Positions 27,504 through 37,365 are shown, counted from the first letter of the stretch. The stretch is 64,000 bases of DNA from an uncultured Eggerthellaceae bacterium (GCA_947626195.1 CANQRF010000001.1:1-64000), one strand, 5' to 3'. Notes: generated by a model from the letters alone, not told the origin. Numbers and translations: made by a program.

Positions 27504-27705
27504 TTATATAGGCGAGTAATTGAGGTGATAACTTCAAAAAGGAGGAGGGAGATAAGATCTGGCGAAATGGTTTCTAATGCGATGCTTGTTTTCAGCCAAA
27601 GAATAAAACAGCTAGCAGTCAAATTGACCTTCGCTCTTAACATTTTACGAGCGGGATATTTTGATCGAAGTTGACCATAAAACTCAATCTATACTTTAAG
27701 CTGTA
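27504..27705. other. AT-rich spacer without recognisable gene
   Basis: This AT-rich stretch lies between the palindromes and the second TA promoter. It contains AAAGGAGGAGGGAG at about 27537-27551, but no start codon at proper spacing follows. I see no supported gene or RNA here. Confidence 0.4.
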
Positions 27706-27734
27706 TTGCTTAGCTATTACCTATTTGATACATT
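27706..27734 (+). promoter_or_regulatory. Promoter of the second TA operon
   Basis: TTGCTT (27706-27711) and TACATT (27729-27734) are separated by 17 bp. The operator palindrome begins at the end of the -10 box. Confidence 0.6.
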
Positions 27735-27751
27735 AGTAATACGTATTATTA
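27734..27751. promoter_or_regulatory. Operator palindrome of the second TA operon
   Basis: TAATACGTATTA (27737-27748) is a perfect 12-bp palindrome within an 18-bp imperfect one. It overlaps the -10 box and transcription start, as expected for repression by the RelB/DinJ-type antitoxin. Confidence 0.62.
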
Positions 27752-27770
27752 CCCTGAAACGGAGCACATC

Positions 27771-28052
27771 ATGTCAATGACGATCAGCATAGACGAAAGC
27801 TTGAAAAAAGATTTCTCCGAAGTCTGCAAAGAAATAGGACTCACCCCTTCGACAGCATTTAGCATCTTTGCAAAAACGGTGGTGCGCGAGCGCTCGATTC
27901 CCTTTGAATTATCTGCGGTAAGCATCCGTGATCGATATGCAAATCCGTACGATATCTCTGTTGCGCATGGCATAGAGCGAGGCCTGCAGCAGTTTGAGAC
28001 AGAAAACTTTCTCTCACGTGAAGAATCTCGCTCTTTGCGTTCAAAGAGGTAA
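27771..28052 (+). CDS. RelB/DinJ-family antitoxin
   Basis: This 93-residue protein begins with a ribbon-helix-helix domain of the RelB/DinJ family: MTISIDESLKKDFSEVCKEI, then GLTPSTAFSIFAKTVVRERSI and PFEL, a run typical of DinJ. The C-terminal region is charged and should bind the toxin. GGAG lies 8 bases before the ATG. It is followed after 7 bases by the toxin gene. The family acts as a proteolysis-sensitive antidote and autorepressor. Confidence is high because of the neighbouring toxin and operator. Confidence 0.88.
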   Translation: MSMTISIDESLKKDFSEVCKEIGLTPSTAFSIFAKTVVRERSIPFELSAVSIRDRYANPYDISVAHGIERGLQQFETENFLSREESRSLRSKR

Positions 28053-28059
28053 GGCAAGC

Positions 28060-28368
28060 ATGATGAGCTACACGGCAGTCTATGCAAGACAATTCCATGA
28101 TCAGTTAATGGAGCTGCCGGATTCTCTGTATGAACGAATCGAGCACTCTATTGATGTTATCCTCGGCAATCCCGGGCTGCTACGTGATTACGATCCGCCC
28201 TATGAAGCTGCGATTCCACCGGTTGAATGCAAATGGTATTACGTACCGAGCACGTATAAGGTCATTTATGTGACCATTGATGAACCTGCTAACCAAATGC
28301 GATTTCTTTTTCTTGGAGACACGCGCGAGGATCCTCTCCATCGGTTTGATCGAATGGATAAATCCTAA
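28060..28368 (+). CDS. RelE-superfamily (YafQ-like) toxin
   Basis: A 102-residue protein with the RelE fold pattern: a first strand TAVYARQFHDQLMELPDSL, a helix with YERIEHSIDVIL, and a strand-rich C-terminal half (VECKWYYVPSTYKVIYVTID, then FLFLGDTRED). It is probably an mRNA interferase inhibited by the preceding antitoxin. I placed the start at the ATG at 28060, with TAAGG 7 bases upstream; a longer frame from 27994 overlaps the antitoxin gene and has no ribosome binding site. The usual C-terminal catalytic His is replaced by RFDRMDKS-like residues, so the subfamily is unsure. It ends convergent with rplT. Confidence 0.78.
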   Translation: MMSYTAVYARQFHDQLMELPDSLYERIEHSIDVILGNPGLLRDYDPPYEAAIPPVECKWYYVPSTYKVIYVTIDEPANQMRFLFLGDTREDPLHRFDRMDKS

Positions 28369-28400
28369 AGGCCCCTATCCTTAGCTCGCCAGCAGGAAAT

Positions 28401-28419
28401 AACGAAAGGGCGGAGCCCT
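28401..28419 (-). terminator. Terminator after rplT
   Basis: On the minus strand AGGGC-TCC-GCCCT is followed by TTCGTTATTT. It lies about 55 bases past the rplT stop codon, between convergent genes. The stem is short. Confidence 0.48.
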
Positions 28420-28474
28420 CGCAAGCCCCGTCCTCACCCAATCACATACTGAAACGTTCTATCGGCTGAAGCCC

Positions 28475-28828
28475 TTATGCGGCTTTCTTCGCCACCTCGA
28501 CGAGGGCAGCAAACGCCTTCGGATCGCTGACCGCCATTTCGGCAAGCACCTTGCGGTCAAGCACGACGCCCGCCTTCTTCAGCCCGTTCATGAAAACGGA
28601 GTACGACATGCCGTTCATACGAGCCGCAGCGTTGATGCGCACGATCCACAGGCGGCGGAAGTTGCGCTTCTTCGTACGACGATCGCGATAGGCATATTGT
28701 AGCGAATGGCGCACCTGCTGTTTCGCATTCTTATAGGAGCGCGATTTCGCGCCATAGTAGCCCTTCGCACGGGCGAGGATCTTCCGGCGCTTCTTATGAG
28801 CGTTTACCGCACGTTTCACTCGAGCCAT
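28475..28828 (-). CDS. rplT: 50S ribosomal protein L20
   Basis: The 117-residue protein is full length for bacterial L20. It begins [20 protein letters not shown] and contains [20 protein letters not shown], both highly conserved. L20 binds 23S rRNA early in large-subunit assembly. In many bacteria it also represses its own operon by binding the leader mRNA. AAGGGG precedes the ATG. It is third in the infC-rpmI-rplT operon, 15 bases after rpmI. Confidence 0.99.
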   Translation of the reverse strand: MARVKRAVNAHKKRRKILARAKGYYGAKSRSYKNAKQQVRHSLQYAYRDRRTKKRNFRRLWIVRINAAARMNGMSYSVFMNGLKKAGVVLDRKVLAEMAVSDPKAFAALVEVAKKAA

Positions 28829-28843
28829 CGTGACACCCCTTTC

Positions 28844-29041
28844 CTAGCGCATTCCCAAGTTGCGCGCGAGTACGCGCTCGTCCGACTTCGCAATTTCGGT
28901 CTCATGACGGAAATTGCGCTTCCGCTTCTGGCTCTTCTTCGTCAGAATATGGCTCTTGAAAGCCTTCGAGCGCATGATCTTGCCCGAACCCGTGACGCGG
29001 AATCGCTTCGCGGTGCCGCGGTGTGTTTTCATCTTTGGCAT
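28844..29041 (-). CDS. rpmI: 50S ribosomal protein L35
   Basis: The 65-residue protein has the L35 signature [20 protein letters not shown] and ends in a basic tail. It is a small structural protein of the large ribosomal subunit. It lies one base after the infC stop codon and 15 bases before rplT, so it is translated from the same mRNA. Confidence 0.99.
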   Translation of the reverse strand: MPKMKTHRGTAKRFRVTGSGKIMRSKAFKSHILTKKSQKRKRNFRHETEIAKSDERVLARNLGMR

Positions 29042-29042
29042 G

Positions 29043-29609
29043 CTAATCGTTTTCCTTTCCTTCTCCCTTGGCTTGCTCGCCCTTCTTCTTCGCCTGCGCG
29101 GGAAGCGGGGCGATGAGCATGTGCATGTTGCGCCCTTCCATCTTCGGCTGGCTCTCGATCACCGCCACGTCGCTCAAATCGTCAGCGAGGCGTTCGAGAA
29201 TGGAGAGCCCCTGCTCGGGGTGGGCCATTTCACGCCCGCGGAACATGATGGTGATCTTCACCTTGTTGCCGGCGTCCAAGAAACGCAGCACATGCTTTTT
29301 CTTGGTGGTGTAGTCGCCCACATCGATCTTCGGGCGGAACTTCATCTCCTTGATTTCGATCTTGCTTTGGTTCTTTCGCGCTTGCTTCGCCTTGATGGCC
29401 TGATCGTATTTGAACTTTCCGTAGTCCATGATGCGGCAGACCACCGGATCGGCGTTCGGCGCGATCTCAACCAGATCGTAACCTTGCTCGTCAGCGATTC
29501 GCTGAGCTTGCTCGATGGGATAGACGCCCATCTGAGTGCCGTCAACCGCGATGAGGCGGCATTCGCTCACCGTAATCTCTTCATTGATCCTTGGCTCCTG
29601 AGCGGCTAT
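29043..29609 (-). CDS. infC: Translation initiation factor IF-3, ATA start
   Basis: IF-3 keeps ribosomal subunits apart and rejects wrong start codons. The N domain begins [20 protein letters not shown], and the C domain has [22 protein letters not shown] and [14 protein letters not shown]. The frame is open to 29642, but a strong AAAGGAGGTGA stands 7-8 bases before an ATA codon at 29607-29609, exactly where IF-3 proteins begin. infC commonly uses AUU, AUC or AUA so that IF-3 can repress its own translation, so ATA is chosen (188 residues). The basic C-terminal tail [18 protein letters not shown] is longer than in enteric IF-3. It heads the infC-rpmI-rplT operon. Confidence 0.95.
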   Translation of the reverse strand: MAAQEPRINEEITVSECRLIAVDGTQMGVYPIEQAQRIADEQGYDLVEIAPNADPVVCRIMDYGKFKYDQAIKAKQARKNQSKIEIKEMKFRPKIDVGDYTTKKKHVLRFLDAGNKVKITIMFRGREMAHPEQGLSILERLADDLSDVAVIESQPKMEGRNMHMLIAPLPAQAKKKGEQAKGEGKEND

Positions 29610-29640
29610 GGCGCTCACCTCCTTTTGTGTGCACGGGCAC

Positions 29641-29669
29641 AAAAAACCCGCCGGCGCAGCGCGGGCGGG
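29641..29669 (-). terminator. Attenuator-type terminator in the infC leader
   Basis: On the minus strand CCCGCC and GGCGGG pair around an 11-base GC-rich loop and are followed by TTTTTT. It lies about 30 bases before the infC ATA codon and about 100 bases after the predicted transcription start. In Bacillus a leader terminator controlled by L20 regulates this operon; by analogy the same is inferred here. Confidence 0.72.
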
Positions 29670-29769
29670 CGGAATGACACGCTCAAACGTCTTTATTCGC
29701 TCAACCCATCAGCAGCTTCATGCGCCGAACTAGGTGGAGGGTCTCCCCTCGCTTGAAAACAACATTCGT

Positions 29770-29798
29770 ATTGTAGCGATCGCTTCGCAGTTTTACAA
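29770..29798 (-). promoter_or_regulatory. Promoter of the infC-rpmI-rplT operon
   Basis: On the minus strand TTGTAA (29793-29798) and TACAAT (29770-29775) are separated by 17 bp. The predicted leader is about 155 bases long and contains the terminator at 29641-29669. Confidence 0.68.
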
Positions 29799-29809
29799 GC
29801 GCCTCTTTC

Positions 29810-30997
29810 CTATTGATTCAAATAGACGTAGATCGTACGCACCGTGTCGGAGAGATTGCTCGAGACATTCGCCACCGAATAGTCATACGAGAGCACGGCG
29901 GACCATTCATGAAGCACGCCGTCGATCTCGACGCCGCCCGAAAACGAGCACGACTCACGCACTTTCGTCGTGCCGTCGGCGGCATAGGTGGTGTACTCCG
30001 CTTGATCCTCGGGAAGGGTGATCGAGCCAGGCTCAGCGTCGATGCCTGCCGCTTTGAGCGTCTTGTCCACGATGTTTTCGCTTTGGATGGCGTCGGCGAA
30101 GCTGAGCGAGCCGTAGCCGAGCGAAGTGGTCGAGGTGGAATAGCCCACTTGGATCGTTTTGCCTTCGGCGTCGAGCCCCAGATAGACCGTTGGATTGCCC
30201 GTCCGCACATCAACCGGCTCATCGGTGAGCGAAAGACGCACCTCCGTTTTGATAGGGTCGGCCTCGTCGGTGATTTCGCGCAGCGACGACACCTCCGCGC
30301 CGCGGCCGACCTTCGCGATGGCCTCGTCTTGTGTGAGGCCGAGAAGCTCGTAGAGATTGGGCACCGTGGTCGTCGGGGAGGATTGCGTGGCGGCATCCCC
30401 CGCGTTGTCGTCATAGATCGCGCCGACGTCCTGCTCCTGCGTCTGCTGGGTGGCCTGCTCCGTAGCCGTCTGCGCCGCCTCGCCGAAAAGCTGCATGACC
30501 AGATAGACGCCCACGCCGGCCAACACGATCAGAAGGACGATGACCACGATGAGGATACGGCGCATCCGGCGCGATTTGCGCAGATAGGCAGGGATTTCCT
30601 CAGTATCGGAATCGCTCTTCGCAAACGCATCGTCGCCCTCGGCCGTCTTCAGCAGAGAATCCGGAACACTCCGGCCTTGCGATTGGCGCGCCGCGAGATA
30701 CGCCTGAAAGCCGTCTGAGGCCGCGGGCTGACCGGAAGTGCCAGCCGTGGCAGCAGCTCCCCCGTTGCCTGCCTCATCCGGATCGATGATCTCATCCGGC
30801 TCAACAAAGGGCGCTGCCTCGTCGCTCGGGTCGATGTATATCTCGTCCCCACTGATCGGATCGCCCGAATCATCGTCGAAATCCAATCCGAAGGGATCGG
30901 CAACATCAAGAGAATCCGTTTGCTCATCAAGGGCCCTTCGCCCTTCAAAGCTCAGGTGTTCTTCTCCTCGGGAGTGGCTTCGTTTCTCATGCGGCAT
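29810..30997 (-). CDS. Unknown single-pass membrane protein
   Basis: I do not recognise this 395-residue protein. An acidic, low-complexity N-terminal part (residues 30-75) is rich in Asp and Pro. One membrane helix spans about residues 148-170 and follows a basic RKSRRMRR stop, so the N-terminus is probably cytoplasmic. The outer part includes PTTTVPNLYELLGLTQDEAI (about 208-227), which recalls the start of a PASTA repeat, but no complete PASTA domain is clear. The C-terminal 130 residues are rich in beta-forming segments (SYSTSTTSLGYGSLSF-like). AAAGGA precedes the ATG. It stands upstream of the infC promoter on the same strand. A wall-facing sensory or binding role is a guess. Confidence 0.7.
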   Translation of the reverse strand: MPHEKRSHSRGEEHLSFEGRRALDEQTDSLDVADPFGLDFDDDSGDPISGDEIYIDPSDEAAPFVEPDEIIDPDEAGNGGAAATAGTSGQPAASDGFQAYLAARQSQGRSVPDSLLKTAEGDDAFAKSDSDTEEIPAYLRKSRRMRRILIVVIVLLIVLAGVGVYLVMQLFGEAAQTATEQATQQTQEQDVGAIYDDNAGDAATQSSPTTTVPNLYELLGLTQDEAIAKVGRGAEVSSLREITDEADPIKTEVRLSLTDEPVDVRTGNPTVYLGLDAEGKTIQVGYSTSTTSLGYGSLSFADAIQSENIVDKTLKAAGIDAEPGSITLPEDQAEYTTYAADGTTKVRESCSFSGGVEIDGVLHEWSAVLSYDYSVANVSSNLSDTVRTIYVYLNQ

Positions 30998-31071
30998 TTC
31001 GTTTCCTTTGGATAAAGGGCGTCTCTTCGCCCAACGGTTGGATGCTTATCGCTTTCGTCTATTGCTTGTCG

Positions 31072-31533
31072 TCAGTGGAATGCAAACCAGTATACCGTGA
31101 ACGCGATAACTGCGACGATCGCGACGACGATGATCACCTTCTGCATCATCGACATCTTCGTCGTCTTCAGATCCTCGAGCGTCGTTTCGTGGTAATCGTC
31201 CTTCTTCGTCTGAGGCGCCGTTTTCGCCAATGGTTTGTCGGGCTTCTGCTCGCGCTCTTCGTCCTCAAGAGCCTCGTCCCCAAGCGCCTCAACGACGTCC
31301 TCGTAGCCCGTTTCGTCGGGAAGATCGGATGCCGGCTCCGTCTCGTCGGCCTCGCCTTCGGAAGCTGCAGAGGGCCGATCCTCATACGCAAGGGCCTCTT
31401 CAACATCCTCATAGCCCGATTCCTCGGGAAGCTCCTCTGCGACCTTCTCGGGAGAAGGCGCTCCCGCATAGATGACGACGTCTTCGTCCTCCGGCGTTAC
31501 CGTGATATGTTGGAATTTCTTCTCCGCTGCCAC
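31072..31533 (-). CDS. Acidic tail-anchored protein with GYEDV repeats
   Basis: This 153-residue protein is not recognised. Its first 100 residues are very acidic and contain two related segments, EESGYEDVEEALAYED and DETGYEDVVEALGDEA. A short basic region (DDYHETTLEDLKTTKMS) leads to a single C-terminal membrane helix (VIIVVAIVAVIAFTVYWFAF), so it should be tail-anchored with the acidic part in the cytoplasm. The start is a GTG with GAGG 5 bases upstream. It precedes the gene at 29810-30997 on the same strand with a 74-base gap, and both have an acidic cytoplasmic region plus one helix. The tyrosine repeats might be docking or modification sites, which is speculation. Confidence 0.65.
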   Translation of the reverse strand: MAAEKKFQHITVTPEDEDVVIYAGAPSPEKVAEELPEESGYEDVEEALAYEDRPSAASEGEADETEPASDLPDETGYEDVVEALGDEALEDEEREQKPDKPLAKTAPQTKKDDYHETTLEDLKTTKMSMMQKVIIVVAIVAVIAFTVYWFAFH

Positions 31534-31628
31534 GACGACCTCTTTTCGTATCTGCCCCTTATTATAGCGATACCGGGCAAAACGTCGCCATCTCCCACAC
31601 CTTTAACAAACGCAGTTTGCGAAAAGCG

Positions 31629-31664
31629 AAAGTCCTAGCAGACGCTTTCGACCGCTAGGACTTT
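31629..31664 (-). terminator. Terminator of clpC
   Basis: AAAGTCCTAGC (31629-31639) and GCTAGGACTTT (31654-31664) form a perfect 11-bp stem. On the minus strand it is followed by CGCTTTTCGC. It lies 28 bases after the clpC stop codon. Confidence 0.68.
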
Positions 31665-31691
31665 CTGAAAATCTCCTCTTTCGCACGACGC

Positions 31692-34259
31692 TTAGTCGCT
31701 GGCTCCGCTCAAGGCCGGTGTCCCAACGTTTCTGCCCGTGTTCGAAAAATCGAAGTTAGTGAGCAGAAGCTCGGCGTCGCGGGCGATGGAATCGCGCTTG
31801 CGGCGCTCGGGAATGATGCCCGAGCCCTCTTCGAACACAAGCTCGCCGTCGGCAACCTTCACCTCCACCACCGAACCGCTCACCCAGCGCCCTTCGAGGA
31901 TCTGCTCGGAAAGCGGATCTTCCAGCATGCGCTGAATGGCCCGGCGCAGCGGACGTGCGCCGAAGGTGGTGTCGGTGCCCTCTTTCGCGATGAGCTCGAC
32001 CGCCTCGGGGCTGAGGTTGATCGTCATGTTCTGGGCGATCATGCGGTCGCGCAGGTCGGAGACCATGAGTTCGACGATCTCGGCGATCTGCTCCTTCGTG
32101 AGCGTCTTGAAGACAATGATCTCATCGATGCGGTTCAAGAACTCGGGACGGAAGAGCTTCTTCATCTCGCTCATCACGCGGTCGTGGATCTCCTTGTCGG
32201 AGAGTCCGCCGCTCTCGGTGGATGCCGTGAAGCCGAGCGGGGTCGTTTGGGCGATCTCGCGGGCGCCGACGTTGCTCGTCATGATGATGACCGTGTTGCG
32301 GAAATCCACCGTGCGACCTTGGGCGTCGGTGAGGCGCCCCTCTTCGAGGATCTGCAGCAGGATGTTGAACACATCCGGATGCGCCTTCTCGATCTCATCG
32401 AAGAGCACGACGGAGTACGGACGCTGGCGAACGGCCTTCGTGAGCTGGCCGCCCTCATCGAAGCCGACATAGCCGGGCGGCGATCCGATGAGCCGCGAGA
32501 CCGTGTGCTTCTCCATATATTCCGACATGTCGAAGGAGAGCAGCGCGTCTTCGGAGTTGAAGAGGAACTCCGCGAGCGCCTTGGAAAGCTCGGTCTTGCC
32601 GACACCGGAAGGCCCTAAGAAGATGAACGATCCTGCGGGGCGCTTCGGATCTTTCAGGCCCGAGCGCGAGCGGCGGATCGCCTTCGAAAGCGCGGTCACG
32701 GCCTCGTCCTGTCCGATGACGCGCTCATGGAGAACGCTTTCCATGCGCAGAAGCTTCTCGGTTTCGGCTTCTGTCAGGTTGGAGACCGGAACGCCGGTCG
32801 ACATCGAGACGACGTCGGCAATATCGGCAAGCGTCACCTCTTGAACTGTCTTGGAGGTGTCCTCCTCCCATTTCTTCTCGGCCTCTTCGCGCTTCGCCTT
32901 CAGCTGCGCCTCCTCGTCGCGCAGCTGCGCGGCGCGCTCGAAGTCTTGCTCACCGATGGCGGCGTCTTTCTCGCCCCGCACGCGGCGCAACTCGTCATCG
33001 AGCTCGCGCAGCTCCTTCGGCAGCGTCATGTTGCGGATGCGCATGCGTGCGCCCGCCTCATCCAGCACGTCGATCGCCTTGTCGGGAAGGTAGCGGTCTT
33101 GGATATAGCGGTCGGAAAGCTGCACAGCGGCCTGAAGTGCCTCGTCGGAGAACCGCACCTGATGGTGCGCCTCGTATTTATCGCGCAGCCCTTCCAGAAT
33201 GCGCACCGTCTGCTCCTCGTTCGGCTCGTTGATGAAGAGCGGCTGGAAACGACGTTCGAGCGCCGTGTCCTTCTCAAGGTGCTTGCGATACTCTTCGCTC
33301 GTCGTGGCGCCGATGATCTGGATCTCGCCGCGCGAAAGCGGCGGCTTCAGGATAGCCGCAGCGTCGATGGAGCCCTCCGCCGAGCCGGCGCCGATGATCG
33401 TATGGATCTCATCGATGAAGAGCAGGACGTCCTTCGCGTCCTGCACCTCTTTGATGACCTTCTTGAGGCGCTCCTCAAATTCGCCGCGATACTTGCTTCC
33501 CGCGACGAGACCGGAGACGTCCAGCGTGATCAGGCGCTTGTTGCGCAAAATGTCGGGCACTTGGTTCGCGACGATGAGCTGCGCGAGACCCTCGGCGATG
33601 GCAGTCTTGCCGACGCCCGGCTCGCCGAGAATCAGCGGATTGTTCTTCTGACGGCGCGAGAGAATCTGCATCACGCGCTCGATCTCAGCAGCGCGCCCGA
33701 TCACCGGATCGAGCTTGCCGTCACGGGCCTTCTTCGTGAGATCGGTGCCGAATTCCTTCAGCATCGAATCGGGGCCGCCACCGAGCGGATCGAAGGCGTT
33801 GCGGCCGGCATAGACCGGGCTTTGCCCGACGAGATCGTTCAAGGCGCTGCGAACGTCATCGCCCGACACGTGAAGTTTCTCGAGCACCTCAAGCGCCGTA
33901 CCCTCCCCCTCGCGCACGATGCCAAGGAGCAGGTGTTCGGTGGAGATGTAGGATTGGCCCATCTGCATCGCCTCGCGCAGGGAATTCTCCAGGACGCGTT
34001 TGACGCGCGGCGTGAACGACAGATGGCCGGAAACGTCGGCATCCTCGTCGATCGTCGCGATCTGGCGGATCGCCTGGATGACGCCATCATAGGTCACGTT
34101 GAGGCGCGCGAGCGCCTGGGCGGCAAGGCCGTCCTTCTCTTGGATGAGTCCTAACAGGATATGCTCAGTGCCCACATACGGCTGATGCAGAGTCCGCGCC
34201 TCATCTTGCGCGAGCACCAACACCTTGCGGGCCTTGTCGGTGAATTTCTCGAATGACAT
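31692..34259 (-). CDS. clpC: ATP-dependent Clp protease ATPase ClpC
   Basis: ClpC is a hexameric AAA+ unfoldase that feeds substrates to ClpP. The 855-residue protein starts with two Clp-N repeats (FTDKARKVLVLAQDEARTL, then a second from about residue 80). The first ATPase has Walker A GEPGVGKTAIAEG, a UVR-like coiled region (AAIGEQDFERAAQLRDEEAQ) follows, and the second ATPase has GPSGVGKTELSKALAE. A ClpP-binding loop is expected in the LGF segment (TTPLGFTAS). An in-frame extension to 34307 exists, but the conserved MSFEKFTDKA start is at 34259. A CIRCE element overlaps its promoter, so it should be repressed by HrcA and induced by heat. A terminator follows the gene. Confidence 0.97.
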   Translation of the reverse strand: MSFEKFTDKARKVLVLAQDEARTLHQPYVGTEHILLGLIQEKDGLAAQALARLNVTYDGVIQAIRQIATIDEDADVSGHLSFTPRVKRVLENSLREAMQMGQSYISTEHLLLGIVREGEGTALEVLEKLHVSGDDVRSALNDLVGQSPVYAGRNAFDPLGGGPDSMLKEFGTDLTKKARDGKLDPVIGRAAEIERVMQILSRRQKNNPLILGEPGVGKTAIAEGLAQLIVANQVPDILRNKRLITLDVSGLVAGSKYRGEFEERLKKVIKEVQDAKDVLLFIDEIHTIIGAGSAEGSIDAAAILKPPLSRGEIQIIGATTSEEYRKHLEKDTALERRFQPLFINEPNEEQTVRILEGLRDKYEAHHQVRFSDEALQAAVQLSDRYIQDRYLPDKAIDVLDEAGARMRIRNMTLPKELRELDDELRRVRGEKDAAIGEQDFERAAQLRDEEAQLKAKREEAEKKWEEDTSKTVQEVTLADIADVVSMSTGVPVSNLTEAETEKLLRMESVLHERVIGQDEAVTALSKAIRRSRSGLKDPKRPAGSFIFLGPSGVGKTELSKALAEFLFNSEDALLSFDMSEYMEKHTVSRLIGSPPGYVGFDEGGQLTKAVRQRPYSVVLFDEIEKAHPDVFNILLQILEEGRLTDAQGRTVDFRNTVIIMTSNVGAREIAQTTPLGFTASTESGGLSDKEIHDRVMSEMKKLFRPEFLNRIDEIIVFKTLTKEQIAEIVELMVSDLRDRMIAQNMTINLSPEAVELIAKEGTDTTFGARPLRRAIQRMLEDPLSEQILEGRWVSGSVVEVKVADGELVFEEGSGIIPERRKRDSIARDAELLLTNFDFSNTGRNVGTPALSGASD

Positions 34260-34297
34260 GCTTAACTCGTTTCTCTTAGGCTGGCAAGTTCGCGCAT

Positions 34298-34327
34298 ATA
34301 TTAGCACTCTTCACGCCCGAGTGCCAA
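34298..34327 (-). promoter_or_regulatory. clpC promoter with overlapping CIRCE operator
   Basis: TTAGCACTC-N9-GAGTGCCAA at 34301-34327 matches the CIRCE consensus (TTAGCACTC-N9-GAGTGCTAA) at all but one base. On the minus strand TTGGCA (34322-34327) and TAATAT (34298-34303), 18 bp apart, form the promoter, so HrcA bound here would block RNA polymerase. It is 39 bases upstream of the clpC ATG. Confidence 0.9.
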
Positions 34328-34349
34328 ACTTGCAGAACACGTTCACATT

Positions 34350-34568
34350 TCACATTCCGCGGAAGAATTCTTCGAAGCTCACATCAAGACCATGCATTAT
34401 TCGCATAAGCGTGTCGATTCCAAAATTCCGGTTTCCTTTTTCAATATCCGCCAGATAGCTTCGATTGATTGAGCACATAAGGGCAAATCGTGACTGCGTC
34501 AAGCCGCGCTCATTTCTCAGCTCTTTGATACGCAACCCGATTTTGTTTCTGATAGTAGACTTTTCCAT
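34350..34568 (-). CDS. Small XRE-family DNA-binding regulator
   Basis: The 72-residue protein is almost entirely a Cro/C1-type helix-turn-helix: IGLRIKELRNERGLTQSRFA, then SINRSYLADIEKGNRNFGIDTLMRI and LDVSFEEFF. Such single-domain proteins bind short palindromes as dimers. I chose the ATG at 34568, with AGG 8 bases upstream; a TTG two codons earlier is possible. It ends 23 bases before the CIRCE element of clpC, but nothing shows that it controls clpC. It is divergent from the zinc-ribbon membrane gene, which is the more natural target. The sequence is AT-rich compared with clpC. Confidence 0.85.
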   Translation of the reverse strand: MEKSTIRNKIGLRIKELRNERGLTQSRFALMCSINRSYLADIEKGNRNFGIDTLMRIMHGLDVSFEEFFRGM

Positions 34569-34604
34569 GAGCAAAGCCTAAAATCACCCATATCTTTAGC
34601 TGTA

Positions 34605-34613
34605 TGCTATAAG
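34605..34613 (+). promoter_or_regulatory. Extended -10 element for the zinc-ribbon gene
   Basis: TGC-TATAAG at 34605-34613 is an extended -10 without a clear -35. It is in the 110-base gap between the divergent XRE and zinc-ribbon genes. Confidence 0.38.
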
Positions 34614-34678
34614 AAACATTTCTCAGTTTTTTGAATTATGCTGTGGCATTATTTGTTGAAAGGAACGGGGATCTTTCT

Positions 34679-35365
34679 ATGAGCTATTGTTCGCAATGTG
34701 GCAAGGAAATGCCAAGTGGCGCTAGATTCTGTCCTGATTGTGGGAGTCCTGTGGTCAGCATGCCCACGTCATCTCAAAGGAAGACCCAATCGCATACGGC
34801 TGAATCTCAAATGCATACGGCTAAGCCTCAATCGCGAACAACTAAAACTCGAGGATCTGTGAATAAAGATGATATGGGATCGAAAGTGCTAACGGGCTTA
34901 AATATCGCGCTCATGGTAGTTTTATTCCTGCCGTGGCTGCGTTTAGATATAGGACTGGGGGCAGAGTCGTACAACCTCCTTGCTTTTGCCACCTATTTAT
35001 TCAATTTCAACGATGCTCTTTCTTCTTCATTAGGAACGGCCTACTCATCGACAACCGTGGCAGGAAGTTATTTTGGATGGGCATCGGTTTTGTTGGCAGC
35101 ATGGGTCATCAACTTCGGCTGCTTAGTTATTTCAATTACTTGTTGTGTAAAGAAAACCGGAACATTCACAGCAATTGGGGGTGGCGCGACGATATTGGCT
35201 TCCGTCGTAGGGCTGTATTGTGTCTCAGGAATAAACGAAACAATATTTAATAAGATGTATATCATCGGAGACCCACTTTCAATAACGGCATGGCCGGTAA
35301 TAGCGCTTGTACTTGGTATTGGTGTTAACGTATATGCGCGAATGCGAAAATATCAAACGAGCTAG
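34679..35365 (+). CDS. Zinc-ribbon membrane protein
   Basis: This 228-residue protein begins with a zinc ribbon, MSYCSQCGKEMPSGARFCPDCG, having two CxxC pairs. A polar linker rich in Thr, Gln and Ser follows (residues 25-60, with HTAESQM and HTAKPQS repeats). Four membrane helices come next, beginning near TGLNIALMVVLFLPWLRL and ending with WPVIALVLGIGVNVYARM. The start at the ATG 34679 is favoured over an upstream TTG at 34631 because AAGGAACGGGG precedes it and the ribbon begins there. Many bacterial envelope proteins with this layout have unknown roles. The gene is AT-rich relative to its neighbours, which hints at acquisition. Confidence 0.75.
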   Translation: MSYCSQCGKEMPSGARFCPDCGSPVVSMPTSSQRKTQSHTAESQMHTAKPQSRTTKTRGSVNKDDMGSKVLTGLNIALMVVLFLPWLRLDIGLGAESYNLLAFATYLFNFNDALSSSLGTAYSSTTVAGSYFGWASVLLAAWVINFGCLVISITCCVKKTGTFTAIGGGATILASVVGLYCVSGINETIFNKMYIIGDPLSITAWPVIALVLGIGVNVYARMRKYQTS

Positions 35366-35485
35366 ATAATTGAGTCCTTTTCGCTTCTTATAATCGAAGG
35401 CACGCGGAACTCCTTATCGAAGCCTTGCAAAAAGCACCAAGACATCTCAGAGATTAAAGCGATCATGCTTGAAATATCCGCCAAA

Positions 35486-37365
<1,880 letters not shown>

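Noticed and set aside
27471-27674. Plus-strand frame of 67 codons
   Set aside because: No ribosome binding site, no recognisable family, and it covers the methylase promoter and palindromes.
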